From: Brevundimonas goettingensis
GTDB taxonomy: Bacteria; Pseudomonadota; Alphaproteobacteria; Caulobacterales; Caulobacteraceae
Assembly (NCBI RefSeq): GCF_017487405.1
Contig: NZ_CP062222.1
Span: 1,535,001 to 1,599,000 of the forward strand
Direction: 5' to 3'
Length of the DNA stretch: 64,000 bases
A model generated the notes under the pieces. That model was not told the origin of the DNA. It ran no database searches and was given only the letters and a program-made list of their open reading frames with translations. This document shows positions 55,365 to 64,000 of the stretch, piece after piece. Position 1 is the first letter of the stretch. The number at the start of each line of letters is the position of its first letter. Position numbers and translations under genes: made by a program.

Positions 55365-58028
55365 ATGAACCTCGTCATCGTCGAGAGCCCGGCCAAGGCC
55401 AAGACCATCAACAAATACCTCGGCTCCGGTTACGAGGTCCTCGCCTCCTACGGCCATATCCGTGACCTTCCGTCCAAGGACGGGTCGGTCAAGCCGGACG
55501 ATGACTTCGCCATGGAATGGGAGGTCGACGCCCGCGGCTCCAAGCGCATGTCCGAAATCGCCGAGGCCGCCAAACGCGCCGACCGCGTCATCCTCGCGAC
55601 CGACCCGGATCGCGAAGGCGAAGCGATCAGCTGGCACGTGCTCGAGGTTCTGAACAAGAAGAAGGCGCTCAAGGACACCCACGTCGAGCGCGTGACCTTC
55701 AACGCCATCACCAAGACCGCGGTTCTCGAGGCCATGGCCGCGCCGCGCCAGATCGACATGGAGCTGGTCGAGGCCTATCTCGCCCGCCGAGCCCTGGACT
55801 ATCTGGTCGGCTTCACCCTGTCGCCGGTGCTGTGGCGCAAGCTGCCCGGCGCCCGTTCGGCGGGCCGGGTGCAGTCGGTCGCCCTGCGTATCGTCGTCGA
55901 CCGCGAGATGGAGATCGAGCGGTTCAAGGCCCAGGAATACTGGTCGGTCGAGGCCGATCTGGCCGCCGACAGCCCGCCCTTCACGACCCGTCTGGTCAAG
56001 CACGCCGGCAAGCGGATCCAACGTCTGGACATCCCCTCGGAAGCTGTCGCCTTCGCCGCCCGCGATGCGATCAACGCCGGCGACTTCACCATCAAGTCCA
56101 TCGAGAAGAAGCCGGTCCGCCGCTTCCCCTCCCCGCCCTTCACCACCTCGACCCTGCAGCAGGAGGCATCGCGCAAGCTCGGCTTCAACGCCCAGCGCAC
56201 CATGCAGGCGGCGCAGAAGCTGTACGAGGGCGTAGACGAGACGGGCGGCCTGATCACCTATATGCGGACCGACGGCGTCCAGACGACGCCCGAGGGCATC
56301 GCCCAGGCGCGCGAGGTCATCGCCGGCCAGTTCGGCCCCGCCTTCGTCCCGGCCGAGCCGCGCTACTACAAGACCAAGGCCAAGAACGCCCAGGAGGCGC
56401 ACGAGGCCATCCGCCCGACCAACATCGCGCGCCACCCCGACAGCCTGCGTCTCGATGGCGACCTGCAGCGGCTCTATGAGCTGATCTGGAAGCGGATGGT
56501 CGCGTCGCAGATGGAGGCCGCGCGTCTGGACCGGACCACGGTCGACGTCGAGACTTCTGACGGCCAGACGGCCCTGCGCGCCACCGGCCAGGTGGTCACC
56601 TTCGACGGCTTCCTTGCCGTCTATGAAGAGGGCCGCGACGAGAAGCAGAAGGGCGCCGAGACGGACGAGGACGACGATTCGACCCGCCTGCCGACGCTGA
56701 AGGAAGGCGCCAAGGCCAAGGTCGAGGCGATCCGCACCGAGCAGCATTTCACCGAGCCGCCGCCGCGCTTCTCGGAAGCCACTCTGGTCAAGAAGCTGGA
56801 AGAGCTCGGCATCGGCCGTCCCTCGACCTATGCCTCCATCCTGACCACCCTGCGCGACCGCGAATACGTCCGCACCGACAAGAACCGCTTCTATCCCGAG
56901 GACAAGGGACGGCTTGTCACGGCCTTCCTGGAGCAGTTCTTCCGCAAATGGGTCGAGTACGACTTCACCGCGGCGCTGGAGACGCGCCTCGACGAGGTCT
57001 CGGCCGGCGATTTGAACTGGAAGGTGCTGCTGCGCGAGTTCTGGTCCGACTTCCATGTCGCCACGGCGGCGGCGGGAGAGCTGCGCACCACGGCCATCCT
57101 GGACGCCCTGAACGAGTCGCTCGGGCCGCACATCTTCCCGCAGAAGGAGGACGGCTCGGACCCGCGCGCCTGCCCGACCTGCGGCGTCGGCCAGCTCAGC
57201 CTGAAGACCAGCCGCTTCGGCGCCTTCGTCGGCTGTTCGCGCTATCCGGACTGCAAATACACCCGGCCCGTGGCCTCTCCGGATTCGGAAGCGGCGGCGG
57301 ACGGCGGCGATCGCGAACTGGGTCTGGACCCGGAGACCAACCAGCCGGTCCATCTGAAGATCGGCCGCTTCGGCCCCTATGTGGAAACCACTCCGCCCGA
57401 GGCGGACAAGCCGAAACGCTCGTCCCTGCCCAAGGGCTGGAGCCCAGCGTCGCTGACGCTGGACCAGGCCCTGCGCCTGCTGGCCCTGCCGCGCGAGGTA
57501 GGGATGCACCCCGAGGATGGCAAGCCGATCACCGCGGGTCTCGGGCGCTATGGGCCCTTCGTCCTGCACGCCGGGACCTACGCCAATGTCGCGGATATCG
57601 ACGAGGTGTTCGAGATCGGGCTGAACCGCGCCGTGGTCCTGCTGGCCGAGAAGCGGGCGGGCAAGTTCGCCGGTCGCGGCGCGGCCGTGGCCCCGCTCAA
57701 GGACCTGGGCGCCCACCCGGAGACGGGCGAGCCGATCCACGTCATGGCCGGCCGCTTCGGCCCCTATGTGAAGTCGGGCAAGATCAACGCCACCCTGCCC
57801 AAGGGCACGGCGCCCGAGGATCTGACGCTGGAAGTCGCCCTGCCGCTTCTGGCCGCCCGCGCCGCCGCCGCCCCGTCCAAGGGCAAGAAGGCGCCGGCGA
57901 AGAAGGCCGCCCCCAAGGCGGCAGGCGAGAAGAAGCCGGCGACCAAGAAGGCCACCGCGAAGAAGCCCGCCGCCAAGAAGGCTCCGGCGAAGAAGCCGGC
58001 CGCCAAAAAGGCCGCCGCCGAGGATTGA
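55365..58028 (+). CDS. topA: DNA topoisomerase I
   Basis: TopA relaxes negative supercoils by single-strand breakage. The 887-residue product has the TOPRIM domain (VIVESPAKAKTINKYLG, ATDPDREGEAISWH), catalytic Tyr in TYMRTDGV, one zinc ribbon (CPTCGVGQLSLKTSRFGAFVGCSRYPDC), and three shorter C-terminal repeats, each with a GRFGPYV or GRYGPFV core. The last 50 residues are a Lys/Ala/Pro-rich tail (KKAPAKK-type repeats) likely to bind DNA or RNA polymerase electrostatically. The ATG at 55365 matches the family start MNLVIVESP. Confidence 0.97.
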   Translation: MNLVIVESPAKAKTINKYLGSGYEVLASYGHIRDLPSKDGSVKPDDDFAMEWEVDARGSKRMSEIAEAAKRADRVILATDPDREGEAISWHVLEVLNKKKALKDTHVERVTFNAITKTAVLEAMAAPRQIDMELVEAYLARRALDYLVGFTLSPVLWRKLPGARSAGRVQSVALRIVVDREMEIERFKAQEYWSVEADLAADSPPFTTRLVKHAGKRIQRLDIPSEAVAFAARDAINAGDFTIKSIEKKPVRRFPSPPFTTSTLQQEASRKLGFNAQRTMQAAQKLYEGVDETGGLITYMRTDGVQTTPEGIAQAREVIAGQFGPAFVPAEPRYYKTKAKNAQEAHEAIRPTNIARHPDSLRLDGDLQRLYELIWKRMVASQMEAARLDRTTVDVETSDGQTALRATGQVVTFDGFLAVYEEGRDEKQKGAETDEDDDSTRLPTLKEGAKAKVEAIRTEQHFTEPPPRFSEATLVKKLEELGIGRPSTYASILTTLRDREYVRTDKNRFYPEDKGRLVTAFLEQFFRKWVEYDFTAALETRLDEVSAGDLNWKVLLREFWSDFHVATAAAGELRTTAILDALNESLGPHIFPQKEDGSDPRACPTCGVGQLSLKTSRFGAFVGCSRYPDCKYTRPVASPDSEAAADGGDRELGLDPETNQPVHLKIGRFGPYVETTPPEADKPKRSSLPKGWSPASLTLDQALRLLALPREVGMHPEDGKPITAGLGRYGPFVLHAGTYANVADIDEVFEIGLNRAVVLLAEKRAGKFAGRGAAVAPLKDLGAHPETGEPIHVMAGRFGPYVKSGKINATLPKGTAPEDLTLEVALPLLAARAAAAPSKGKKAPAKKAAPKAAGEKKPATKKATAKKPAAKKAPAKKPAAKKAAAED

Positions 58029-58035
58029 TCCGGAC

Positions 58036-58062
58036 GGTGGAAGAGACTCGCTCTCTTCCACC
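58036..58062 (+). terminator. strong hairpin just after topA
   Basis: An 11-bp perfect stem GGTGGAAGAGA / TCTCTTCCACC with a 5-nt loop begins 7 nt after the topA stop. There is no T run, so it may stabilise the 3' end rather than terminate on its own. Its right side touches the left arm of the REPIN. Confidence 0.5.
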
Positions 58063-58184
58063 GCTCATCCCGGCGAATGCCGGGATCCAGATTCACATCG
58101 AGTGTTTGAAGTTTCGCACCGCCGGCATCCTTGCGGCGGACACGGCGTCTGGACCTGGATCCCGGCATTCGCCGGGATGAGCGG
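58061..58184. repeat. REPIN family B, copy 1
   Basis: Perfect 30-nt inverted arms at 58061-58090 and 58155-58184; each contains the hairpin ATCCCGGC-GAAT-GCCGGGAT. The arms, and short inner flanks (ATTCACAT, GCGTCTGGA), recur at 60592-60715. The right arm ends on the first base of a possible GTG start of the MFS gene. Confidence 0.92.
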
Positions 58185-59344
58185 TGATTAGCGTGAGTAC
58201 GATCATCGAAGCCGATCAGAAAATCCCCGGCCTGCGCGAACAGGGCGCGACGCGGCTCGCCCTGTTCATTCCGGGCGTGATCCTCTCCGCCTGGGCGCCG
58301 CTGGTGCCGTACGTGAAGGCGCGCGCCGGACTGGATGAAGGCGCGCTGGGCCTGCTGCTGCTCTGCCTCGGACTGGGGTCGATCCTGGCCATGCCGCTGT
58401 CGGGCGCCTGGGCGCGCAAGGCCGGGTGCAGGACGGTGATCACCGTCGCGACCGTCGCCGCCGTCCTGATGCTGCCGGTGCTGGCGACCTCCGCCAGCGT
58501 GCCGGGCCTGGCCGTCGCCCTGTTCGTGTTCGGGGCGGGTATCGGCTCGATGGACTGCGTGGCCAACATCCAGGCCGTGATCGTCGAAAGGGCCAGCGGG
58601 AAGACGCTGATGTCCGGCTTTCACGGCTTCTACAGCCTGGGCGGGCTCGCGGGCGCGGGCGGATCGGCGGCGCTGCTGACCTTGGGCGTCGCGCCGTTGG
58701 GGGTGGCCGGGATCGTGGTCGTGCTGACGGCGGGCCTGCTGCTGTGGGCGCGGCCCGGGCTCCTGCCCTATGCGGCGAAGGGTGACGGGCCCGCCTTCGC
58801 CTTGCCGCACGGCGTCGTCGTCTTCATCGCGGCGCTCTGCTTCGTGGTCTTCCTCGCCGAGGGCGCGGCCCTGGACTGGAGCGCCGTCTTCCTGACGGCC
58901 GAGCGCGGGGTTGAGCCTGCCATGGCCGGCCTCGGCTTCGCGGCCTTCAGCCTGACGATGACGGCGGGCCGGCTGATTGGCGACCGGATCGTCGAGCGGC
59001 TGGGCCGCGCGCGGGTGCTGCTGTTCGGCGGTCTGCTGGCGGCGACGGGAATGGCGGTGGCGGTGCTGGTCCCCGCCTGGCCGGCGGCGCTCGTGGGATA
59101 CGCCCTGCTTGGCGCGGGCTGTTCCAACCTCGTACCCGTCCTGTTCAGCGCCATCGGCCGCCAGACCGACATGCCGGAACATCTCGCCGTGCCGGCGGTG
59201 ACTACGGTCGGCTATGCGGGCATCCTCGCCGGGCCCGCCGGCATCGGCTGGATCGCCCACGCCTCCAGCCTGCCGCTGGCTTTCGGGGTTGTGGCTGGGC
59301 TGCTCGCACTGGTGGCGACGAGCAGCCAGCTGCTCAAGCTCTAG
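58184..59344 (+). CDS. MFS transporter
   Basis: The 386-residue product has twelve hydrophobic helices and the major facilitator layout, resembling the YbjJ-type group (LGLLLLCLGLGSILAMPLSG, SGFHGFYSLGGLAGAGGSA, and late DMPEHLAVPAVTTVGYAGILAGPAGIG). The start is uncertain: GTG at 58184 touches the end of the REPIN, and a second GTG at 58193 gives MSTIIEADQ. Neither has a clear ribosome site. Substrate unknown. Confidence 0.88.
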   Translation: MISVSTIIEADQKIPGLREQGATRLALFIPGVILSAWAPLVPYVKARAGLDEGALGLLLLCLGLGSILAMPLSGAWARKAGCRTVITVATVAAVLMLPVLATSASVPGLAVALFVFGAGIGSMDCVANIQAVIVERASGKTLMSGFHGFYSLGGLAGAGGSAALLTLGVAPLGVAGIVVVLTAGLLLWARPGLLPYAAKGDGPAFALPHGVVVFIAALCFVVFLAEGAALDWSAVFLTAERGVEPAMAGLGFAAFSLTMTAGRLIGDRIVERLGRARVLLFGGLLAATGMAVAVLVPAWPAALVGYALLGAGCSNLVPVLFSAIGRQTDMPEHLAVPAVTTVGYAGILAGPAGIGWIAHASSLPLAFGVVAGLLALVATSSQLLKL

Positions 59345-59422
59345 CCCAGCCCGGCATTACGACCGAATTCGACGCATCAGCGGGCGATAAGACGCTTGTT
59401 CCGGACGTTCCACGTTCTCAAT

Positions 59423-59437
59423 GTTCTTGCTTTGTTC
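59423..59437 (+). promoter_or_regulatory. SOS (LexA) box, GTTC-N7-GTTC
   Basis: GTTCTTGCTTTGTTC fits the alphaproteobacterial LexA box GTTC-N7-GTTC exactly and lies 24 nt before the start codon of the radical SAM gene. Four further GTTC tetramers occur in the same 45 bp (59398-59442), at other spacings. DNA-damage induction of the gene follows as a prediction. Confidence 0.75.
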
Positions 59438-59460
59438 TGTTCTGCTGTTATCGTCCCCTC

Positions 59461-60543
59461 ATGTCCATCCCGGCGACGAAGCCTCTGCAGACGAAAGGAC
59501 GCGGCGCCCGCACCAACGCCTCCGGCCGGTACGAACCGGTCGCCCATGAAGCCTTCGACGACGGCTGGACGCCGGAAGACGAGGCCCCCGAGCCCTTGCG
59601 GACCACGCTCACGCCCGAGCACGCCCGCACCATTATCGCCAAGAACACCTCCCCGGACGTCGGTTTCGACCGCTCCATCAACCCGTACAAAGGCTGCGAA
59701 CATGGATGCATCTACTGTTATGCCCGCCCGTCCCATGCCTGGATGGGCCTATCCCCGGGCCTGGATTTCGAGAGCCGGATCTTCTTCAAGCCCGAGGGAG
59801 CGCGTCTCCTGGAACAGGAGCTCTCAGCCCGGAAATACGTCTGCAAACGTATCCACATAGGCGGCAACACCGACCCCTATCAGCCGGTCGAGCGGGAGCT
59901 GAAATCGACGCGGGGGATCCTTGAGGTCATGCAGCGGTTCAACCAGCCGTTCTCGATCATCACCAAGTCGAACCTGATCACCCGCGACATCGACATCCTC
60001 GGCCCCATGGGACGCGAGGGACTGGCGACGGCCTTCGTCTCGATCACCACCCTGGACCGGGGGCTGGCGCGGGCGATGGAGCCTCGGGCCTCGACGCCGC
60101 AGCGACGGCTGGATGCGGTCAAGGCGCTTGCCGATGCGGGCGTGCCCGTCGGCGTCGGCTTCGCACCCGTGATCCCCGGCCTCAACGACCACGAGATGGA
60201 GGCGGTGCTGGAAGCGGCGGCGAAAGCCGGAGCCCAGACGGCGATGTACGTCACCCTGCGCCTGCCGCTGGAGATCAAGGACCTGTTCCGCGAATGGCTG
60301 GCCGACGTGCGGCCCGACCGCGCCGCCCGGGTCATGTCCCTGATCCGCCAGACGCGCGGCGGCAAGGACTATGACGCCGACTGGGCCCAGCGGATGAAGG
60401 GGTCCGGCCCCGTCGCCCAGCTGATCTCCACCCGGTTCAAGGCGGCCATCAAACGCTATGGCCTCGATCAGGAGCGGCATGTGCTGGATGTGACGAAATT
60501 CCGCGTGCCGGCGGATGCCCGGGCGCAGCTGGAGTTGTTTTGA
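59461..60543 (+). CDS. PA0069/SplB-related radical SAM protein
   Basis: This radical SAM enzyme carries the cluster motif Cys79-x3-Cys83-x2-Cys86 (GCEHGCIYCYARP) and is related to spore photoproduct lyase. The 360-residue product has GGNTDPYQPVE (SAM binding), SIITKSNLITRDIDIL and a C-terminal helical part. An SOS box stands directly before it, which fits a DNA-repair role as in SplB. The lesion it would repair, or whether it acts on DNA at all, is not known for the PA0069 group. Confidence 0.9.
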   Translation: MSIPATKPLQTKGRGARTNASGRYEPVAHEAFDDGWTPEDEAPEPLRTTLTPEHARTIIAKNTSPDVGFDRSINPYKGCEHGCIYCYARPSHAWMGLSPGLDFESRIFFKPEGARLLEQELSARKYVCKRIHIGGNTDPYQPVERELKSTRGILEVMQRFNQPFSIITKSNLITRDIDILGPMGREGLATAFVSITTLDRGLARAMEPRASTPQRRLDAVKALADAGVPVGVGFAPVIPGLNDHEMEAVLEAAAKAGAQTAMYVTLRLPLEIKDLFREWLADVRPDRAARVMSLIRQTRGGKDYDADWAQRMKGSGPVAQLISTRFKAAIKRYGLDQERHVLDVTKFRVPADARAQLELF

Positions 60544-60591
60544 GGGTCGAGGGTCCGCCAAGCGTCGAAGGTCGAGGGTGGATATCTCCTA

Positions 60592-60715
60592 CCGCTCATC
60601 CCGGCGACCGCCGGGATCCAGATTCACATGGGGCCCCAAGAGTCTCATGCTGTTCGGGCCGCCGCAGCAAACAGGGCGTCTGGATCTGGATCCCGGCATT
60701 CGCCGGGATGAGCGG
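60592..60715. repeat. REPIN family B, copy 2
   Basis: Arms 60592-60621 and 60686-60715 match those at 58061-58184; the left arm differs at two bases in the hairpin loop region (GACCGC for GAATGC). It fills the gap downstream of the radical SAM gene. The 244 nt between that gene and the next hold nothing else apparent. Confidence 0.92.
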
Positions 60716-60797
60716 TGAAATGGGATAGAGCGCCTGAAGAGAGCGAGACGCCGAAGCCGAGGCGGCAACCCATTGGGCTGGAGCGACTTTGGTAGCC

Positions 60798-61013
60798 ATG
60801 GAACACGAAAAGCCACCCGCCATCAAAAACCCGGGCCGCGCCCGCAAGGCCTTCGCGGTCATTCTGGGCCTGATCGCCATCCTCGCCGTGGCGGCCTATG
60901 TCCTCGCCCTGGGGCATCAGGAAACCAAGGCGCCCGATCCGGTGCGAGGCGACGGGGTCGCGCCCCTGCAGGAGGCCGTGCCGGGGACCTCCAAGCCGGG
61001 CTCCCCCGGCTAG
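60798..61013 (+). CDS. small single-TM protein
   Basis: This 71-residue protein has a basic N-terminus, one hydrophobic helix (about residues 18-39, FAVILGLIAILAVAAYVLAL) and a Pro/Gly-rich tail that would be periplasmic. A TTG at 60789, with GGAG 5 nt upstream, would add three residues and may be the true start. It converges with glcB. No family recognised. Confidence 0.65.
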   Translation: MEHEKPPAIKNPGRARKAFAVILGLIAILAVAAYVLALGHQETKAPDPVRGDGVAPLQEAVPGTSKPGSPG

Positions 61014-61043
61014 GTCAAAAGAGCCAGGTCAGAGGGGAGCGGC

Positions 61044-63146
61044 TCAGACCGCCTCCCCCTTCGCCCGACGGCGGAACAGGTGCAGCAGGGGCTCGGTATA
61101 GCCGCTCGGCTGTTCCACCCCTTCGAAGACGAGGGCGCGGGCGGCCTGATACGCCAGACTATCAGCCTCGCCGCCGGACAGCGGCTGATACAGGGGGTCG
61201 TCGGCGTTCTGGGCATCGACCTTGACGGCCATCCGGGCGAAGGCGGCGTCGATCTCTTCGTCCGTACAGACCCCGTGCAGCCGCCAGTTGGCCATGTGCT
61301 GGGACGAGATGCGCAGGGTCGCGCGGTCCTCCATCAGGCCGATGTCGTGGATGTCGGGCACCTTGGAGCAGCCGACGCCCTGATCGATCCAGCGCACGAC
61401 ATAGCCGAGGATGCCCTGGGCGTTGTTGTCCAGCTCGGCCCGGACCTCATCCGGCGACCAGTTATGTCCGGCCGCCAGCGGGATGGTCAGCAGGCGCGAC
61501 AGGGCCGCGATCGGCTCGGCCTCGCGCTCGGCCTGCCGCGCGAAGACGTCGACGCGGTGATAATGGGTGGCGTGCAGCACGGCGGCCGTCGGCGACGGCA
61601 CCCAGGCGGTGTTGGCGCCCGAGCGCGGGTGACCGATCTTCTGCTCCAGCATGTCGGCCATCCGGTCGGGCGCCGCCCACATGCCCTTGCCGATCTGGGC
61701 CTTGCCCGACAGGCCGCAGGCCAAGCCGATCTGGACGTTGCGATCCTCATAGGCCGCGATCCAGTCCGAGGCCTTCATCTCGGCCTTGCGAACCATGGCG
61801 CCGGCCCGCATCGAGGTGTGCATCTCGTCGCCGGTGCGGTCGAGGAAGCCGGTGTTGATGAAGACGATCCGGTCCTTCACGGCGTGGATGCAGGCCGCGA
61901 GATTGGCCGAGGTTCGGCGCTCCTCGTCCATGACCCCGACCTTGATCGTGTGCCGCTCCAGACCCAGCAGGTCCTCGACGGCGTCGAACAGCCGGTTGGT
62001 GAAGCCGGCCTCCTCCGGCCCGTGCATCTTGGGTTTGACGATATAGATCGAGCCGGCGCGGCTGTTGCGGAACCGCCCCTCCCCTTTCAGGTCGTGGATC
62101 GCGATCAGGCTGGTGACGATGGCGTCGAGGATGCCCTCGGGCGCCTCTGCGCCGTTCGCCAGACGCACGGCGGGGGTGGTCATCAGGTGCCCGACATTGC
62201 GCACGAACATCAGGCTGCGGCCCGGCAGGACCAGCTCCGAACCGTTCGGCGCGGTATAGGTCCGGTCGGTATTCAGTGTACGGACCATCGACCGTCCACC
62301 CTTGTCGAATCCGGCCTGAAGATCGCCCTTCATCAGGCCCAGCCAGTTGGCATAGGCCGCGACCTTGTCCTCGGCGTCGACGGCGGCGACGGAGTCCTCG
62401 AGGTCGGCGATCGTGGACAGGGCGGCTTCGAGAACCACGTCGGCGATGCCCGCCGGATCGCTCGCCCCGATCGGATGGGCGCGGTCGACGACCACCTCGA
62501 TATGCAGGCCGTTGTGGCGGAACAGCAGATTGTCACCGGCGCGGCCGACGAACTGGGCCGCGTCGGCCAGCGCCGGGTCGCCGCCCGTGAAGTCAGTCCA
62601 GCTCCCGCTCGCCAGAGGCACGGCCTCGTCGAGGAAGGCCTTGGCCCAGGCGATGACCTGCGCGCCGCGTTCGGGGTCATAGCCCTTGCTCGCCGCCGCG
62701 CCCGGGATCGCGTCCGTGCCGTAGAGGGCGTCGTACAGGCTGCCCCAGCGCGCGTTGGCGGCGTTCAGCAGGAAGCGGGCGTTGAGGATCGGCACGACCA
62801 GCTGGGCGCCGGCCAGGGCCGCGACCTCGGCGTCGACCTTCGTCGGCTGAATGGCGAAGGGGGCGGGTTCGGCGACCAGATAGCCGATCTCGCGCAGGAA
62901 GGCCTCATAGGCGGCCGGGTCGGGCTGGCCCGGTTGGGCCAGATGCCAGGCGTCGATCTTCGCCTGCAGATCGTCGCGCTTCGCCAGCAGGGCCGCGTTC
63001 TCGGGCGCGAAACGGGCGAAGACGTCGGCGACGCCGGTCCAGAAGGCGGCGGCGTCGAGGCCGGTCCCGGGCAGGGCCTCACCGTCGATGAAGGCGGTCA
63101 GGGATTGGGCGACCTTGAGGCCGGCCTTGTCGATCATCTGTTCCAT
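61044..63146 (-). CDS. glcB: malate synthase G
   Basis: This enzyme condenses glyoxylate with acetyl-CoA to malate, allowing growth on C2 compounds. The 700-residue product has the family motifs [11 protein letters not shown] (catalytic Arg), VMDEERRTS and [14 protein letters not shown] (Mg ligands), and a late [21 protein letters not shown] region with the catalytic Asp. Length is normal for the G isoform. The ATG at 63146 is used; the frame is open to 63206. It is divergent from a LysR gene 77 nt away, which may regulate it. No isocitrate lyase gene is in the window. Confidence 0.96.
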   Translation of the reverse strand: MEQMIDKAGLKVAQSLTAFIDGEALPGTGLDAAAFWTGVADVFARFAPENAALLAKRDDLQAKIDAWHLAQPGQPDPAAYEAFLREIGYLVAEPAPFAIQPTKVDAEVAALAGAQLVVPILNARFLLNAANARWGSLYDALYGTDAIPGAAASKGYDPERGAQVIAWAKAFLDEAVPLASGSWTDFTGGDPALADAAQFVGRAGDNLLFRHNGLHIEVVVDRAHPIGASDPAGIADVVLEAALSTIADLEDSVAAVDAEDKVAAYANWLGLMKGDLQAGFDKGGRSMVRTLNTDRTYTAPNGSELVLPGRSLMFVRNVGHLMTTPAVRLANGAEAPEGILDAIVTSLIAIHDLKGEGRFRNSRAGSIYIVKPKMHGPEEAGFTNRLFDAVEDLLGLERHTIKVGVMDEERRTSANLAACIHAVKDRIVFINTGFLDRTGDEMHTSMRAGAMVRKAEMKASDWIAAYEDRNVQIGLACGLSGKAQIGKGMWAAPDRMADMLEQKIGHPRSGANTAWVPSPTAAVLHATHYHRVDVFARQAEREAEPIAALSRLLTIPLAAGHNWSPDEVRAELDNNAQGILGYVVRWIDQGVGCSKVPDIHDIGLMEDRATLRISSQHMANWRLHGVCTDEEIDAAFARMAVKVDAQNADDPLYQPLSGGEADSLAYQAARALVFEGVEQPSGYTEPLLHLFRRRAKGEAV

Positions 63147-63223
63147 GGCCGAAGGATAGACCGGGCTGGGTATGCGCGGTAGAGATATAAAACGAAAGAC
63201 AGTCATTCCTCAGAAGAACAGAT

Positions 63224-64000
63224 ATGCTGGACCCTGACTACGCCCTGTTCGCCCGAGTGGTCGCCGCCGGAAGCCTGTCGGCGGCGGCGCGCGACATGGG
63301 CATCTCGCCCGCCATGGCGTCCAAGCGAATGGCGCGGCTGGAGGCGCGGCTGGGCGCGCGGCTGATCCATCGGACCACGCGGCGGCTGGCCCTGACCGAA
63401 CAGGGCGAGGGCTTCCATCGGGATGTGCTCGGTATCCTGGCGGCGGTCGAGGCGGCCGAGGCGCGGCTGCGCGGACCGGGCGATGGCCTGTCGGGACCGG
63501 TGCGGCTGTCGGCGCCGACGTCCTTCGGGCGGATGCATCTGGCGCCGCATCTGAAGCCGTTTCTGGACCGGCATCCGGGGATCCAGCTGACGCTCGACCT
63601 GTCCGACGGCTTCTCCGACCTGATCGCCGAGAAGATCGATCTGGCGATCCGGATTTCGTCGGGCGTCGCGCCCGGACTGGACGCGCGCCGACTGGCGACC
63701 AGCCGTCGCATCCTGTGCGCCGCGCCGGCCTATCTGGAGATGCACGGCGCGCCCGCGAGCCTGACCGATCTGGCGAACCATCGGCTGGTGGCGGCCGAGG
63801 GCCAGCTGCCCTGGCGGCTGACGACCGGCAAGCGACAAGTCGAGGTGAGCGGCGTCAGCCATGTCCGCACCAACTCCAGCGAGGTGGTGCGCGAGCTCGC
63901 TCTTTCGGGGCTGGGCGTCGCCCTGCGCTCGCTGTGGGACGTGTCGGAGGAACTGGCCTCGGGGCAGCTGGTCCGCGTCCTGCCCGAGGTCGAGGGGGCC
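63224..64000 (+). CDS. LysR family transcriptional regulator (cut by the window end)
   Basis: The visible 259 residues have an N-terminal winged helix (YALFARVVAAGSLSAAARDM, ISPAMASKRMARLEARLG) and the start of a periplasmic-binding-like effector domain (LSGPVRLSAPTSFGRMHLAPHL, LDLSDGFSDLIAEKIDLAIRI). No stop is reached at 64000, so the C-terminus is missing. Being divergent from glcB, it may sense a C2 metabolite, by analogy only. Confidence 0.93.
   Translation, partial: MLDPDYALFARVVAAGSLSAAARDMGISPAMASKRMARLEARLGARLIHRTTRRLALTEQGEGFHRDVLGILAAVEAAEARLRGPGDGLSGPVRLSAPTSFGRMHLAPHLKPFLDRHPGIQLTLDLSDGFSDLIAEKIDLAIRISSGVAPGLDARRLATSRRILCAAPAYLEMHGAPASLTDLANHRLVAAEGQLPWRLTTGKRQVEVSGVSHVRTNSSEVVRELALSGLGVALRSLWDVSEELASGQLVRVLPEVEGA

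Noticed and set aside
54954..58061. A 1035-codon minus-strand frame opposite topA
   Set aside because: Only the last 84 codons (54954-55208) look like a gene; the rest is the antisense shadow of topA.

Overview
The window is GC-rich chromosomal DNA of an alphaproteobacterium, most likely Brevundimonas or a close relative in the Caulobacterales. Supporting signs are a PopA-type REC-REC-degenerate-GGDEF protein at 31403-32746, a fused ispDF gene, the dusB-ntrY-ntrX-dat-hfq-hflX order, an alphaproteobacterial GTTC-N7-GTTC SOS box at 59423-59437, and frequent GTG and TTG starts. Nearly all of it is housekeeping sequence. There is no prophage, insertion sequence, CRISPR array or integron.

Layout. 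1-4887 (minus strand): the start of a complex I operon, nuoA-B-C-x-D-x-E-x-x, with four small membrane genes between the classical subunits; it runs off the left edge, probably into nuoF. 5147-8982: tRNA-Asp, a terminator, a polysaccharide deacetylase, a GT4 glycosyltransferase, and an SPFH/Arc-like gene pair with a palindrome at its promoter. 9188-13417: a large autotransporter and a DUF1206 membrane protein. 13439-16427: tRNA-Val, HU and lon. 16768-25909 (minus strand): dusB-ntrY-ntrX-dat-hfq-hflX-CPA1 antiporter, with ntrBC missing and an NtrX that lacks the sigma-54 contact loop; a 133-bp inverted repeat lies between hfq and hflX. 25973-33283: ispDF, a fused MFS/spermidine-synthase-like protein, pncC, a TusA-like gene, yihY, popA and a secreted protein. 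33368-41221: sdhE-mfd, a GH19 endolysin-like gene, mscS and recG. 41231-46381: a DUF3089 gene, hldD and hldE (heptose synthesis; hldE carries an apparent 1-nt frameshift) and a photolyase. 46382-50879: a palindrome cluster, a REPIN, parC, recO, an NTF2-like gene and a second REPIN. 50880-54936: an FMN reductase divergent from an ArsR-led operon (two AHSA1, two VOC, DoxX, RibD-like) with two tandem operator-like sites between them. 54954-58028: a small gene and topA. 58061-61013: two copies of a second REPIN family flanking an MFS gene and an SOS-boxed radical SAM gene. 61044-64000: malate synthase G and a divergent LysR regulator cut by the window end.

Functional themes are respiration (nuo, sdhE), envelope and LPS (hldDE, deacetylase, GT4, GH19, mscS, autotransporter), DNA repair and topology (mfd, recG, recO, phrB, radical SAM, parC, topA, HU), stress proteolysis and RNA control (lon, hfq, hflX) and cell-cycle or nitrogen/redox signalling (popA, ntrYX). 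The least explained items are the interleaved nuo genes, the TGCACTCGAGTGCA cluster between phrB and parC, the hfq-hflX inverted repeat, the nested palindrome before topA, and the SPFH-Arc pair with its palindrome.
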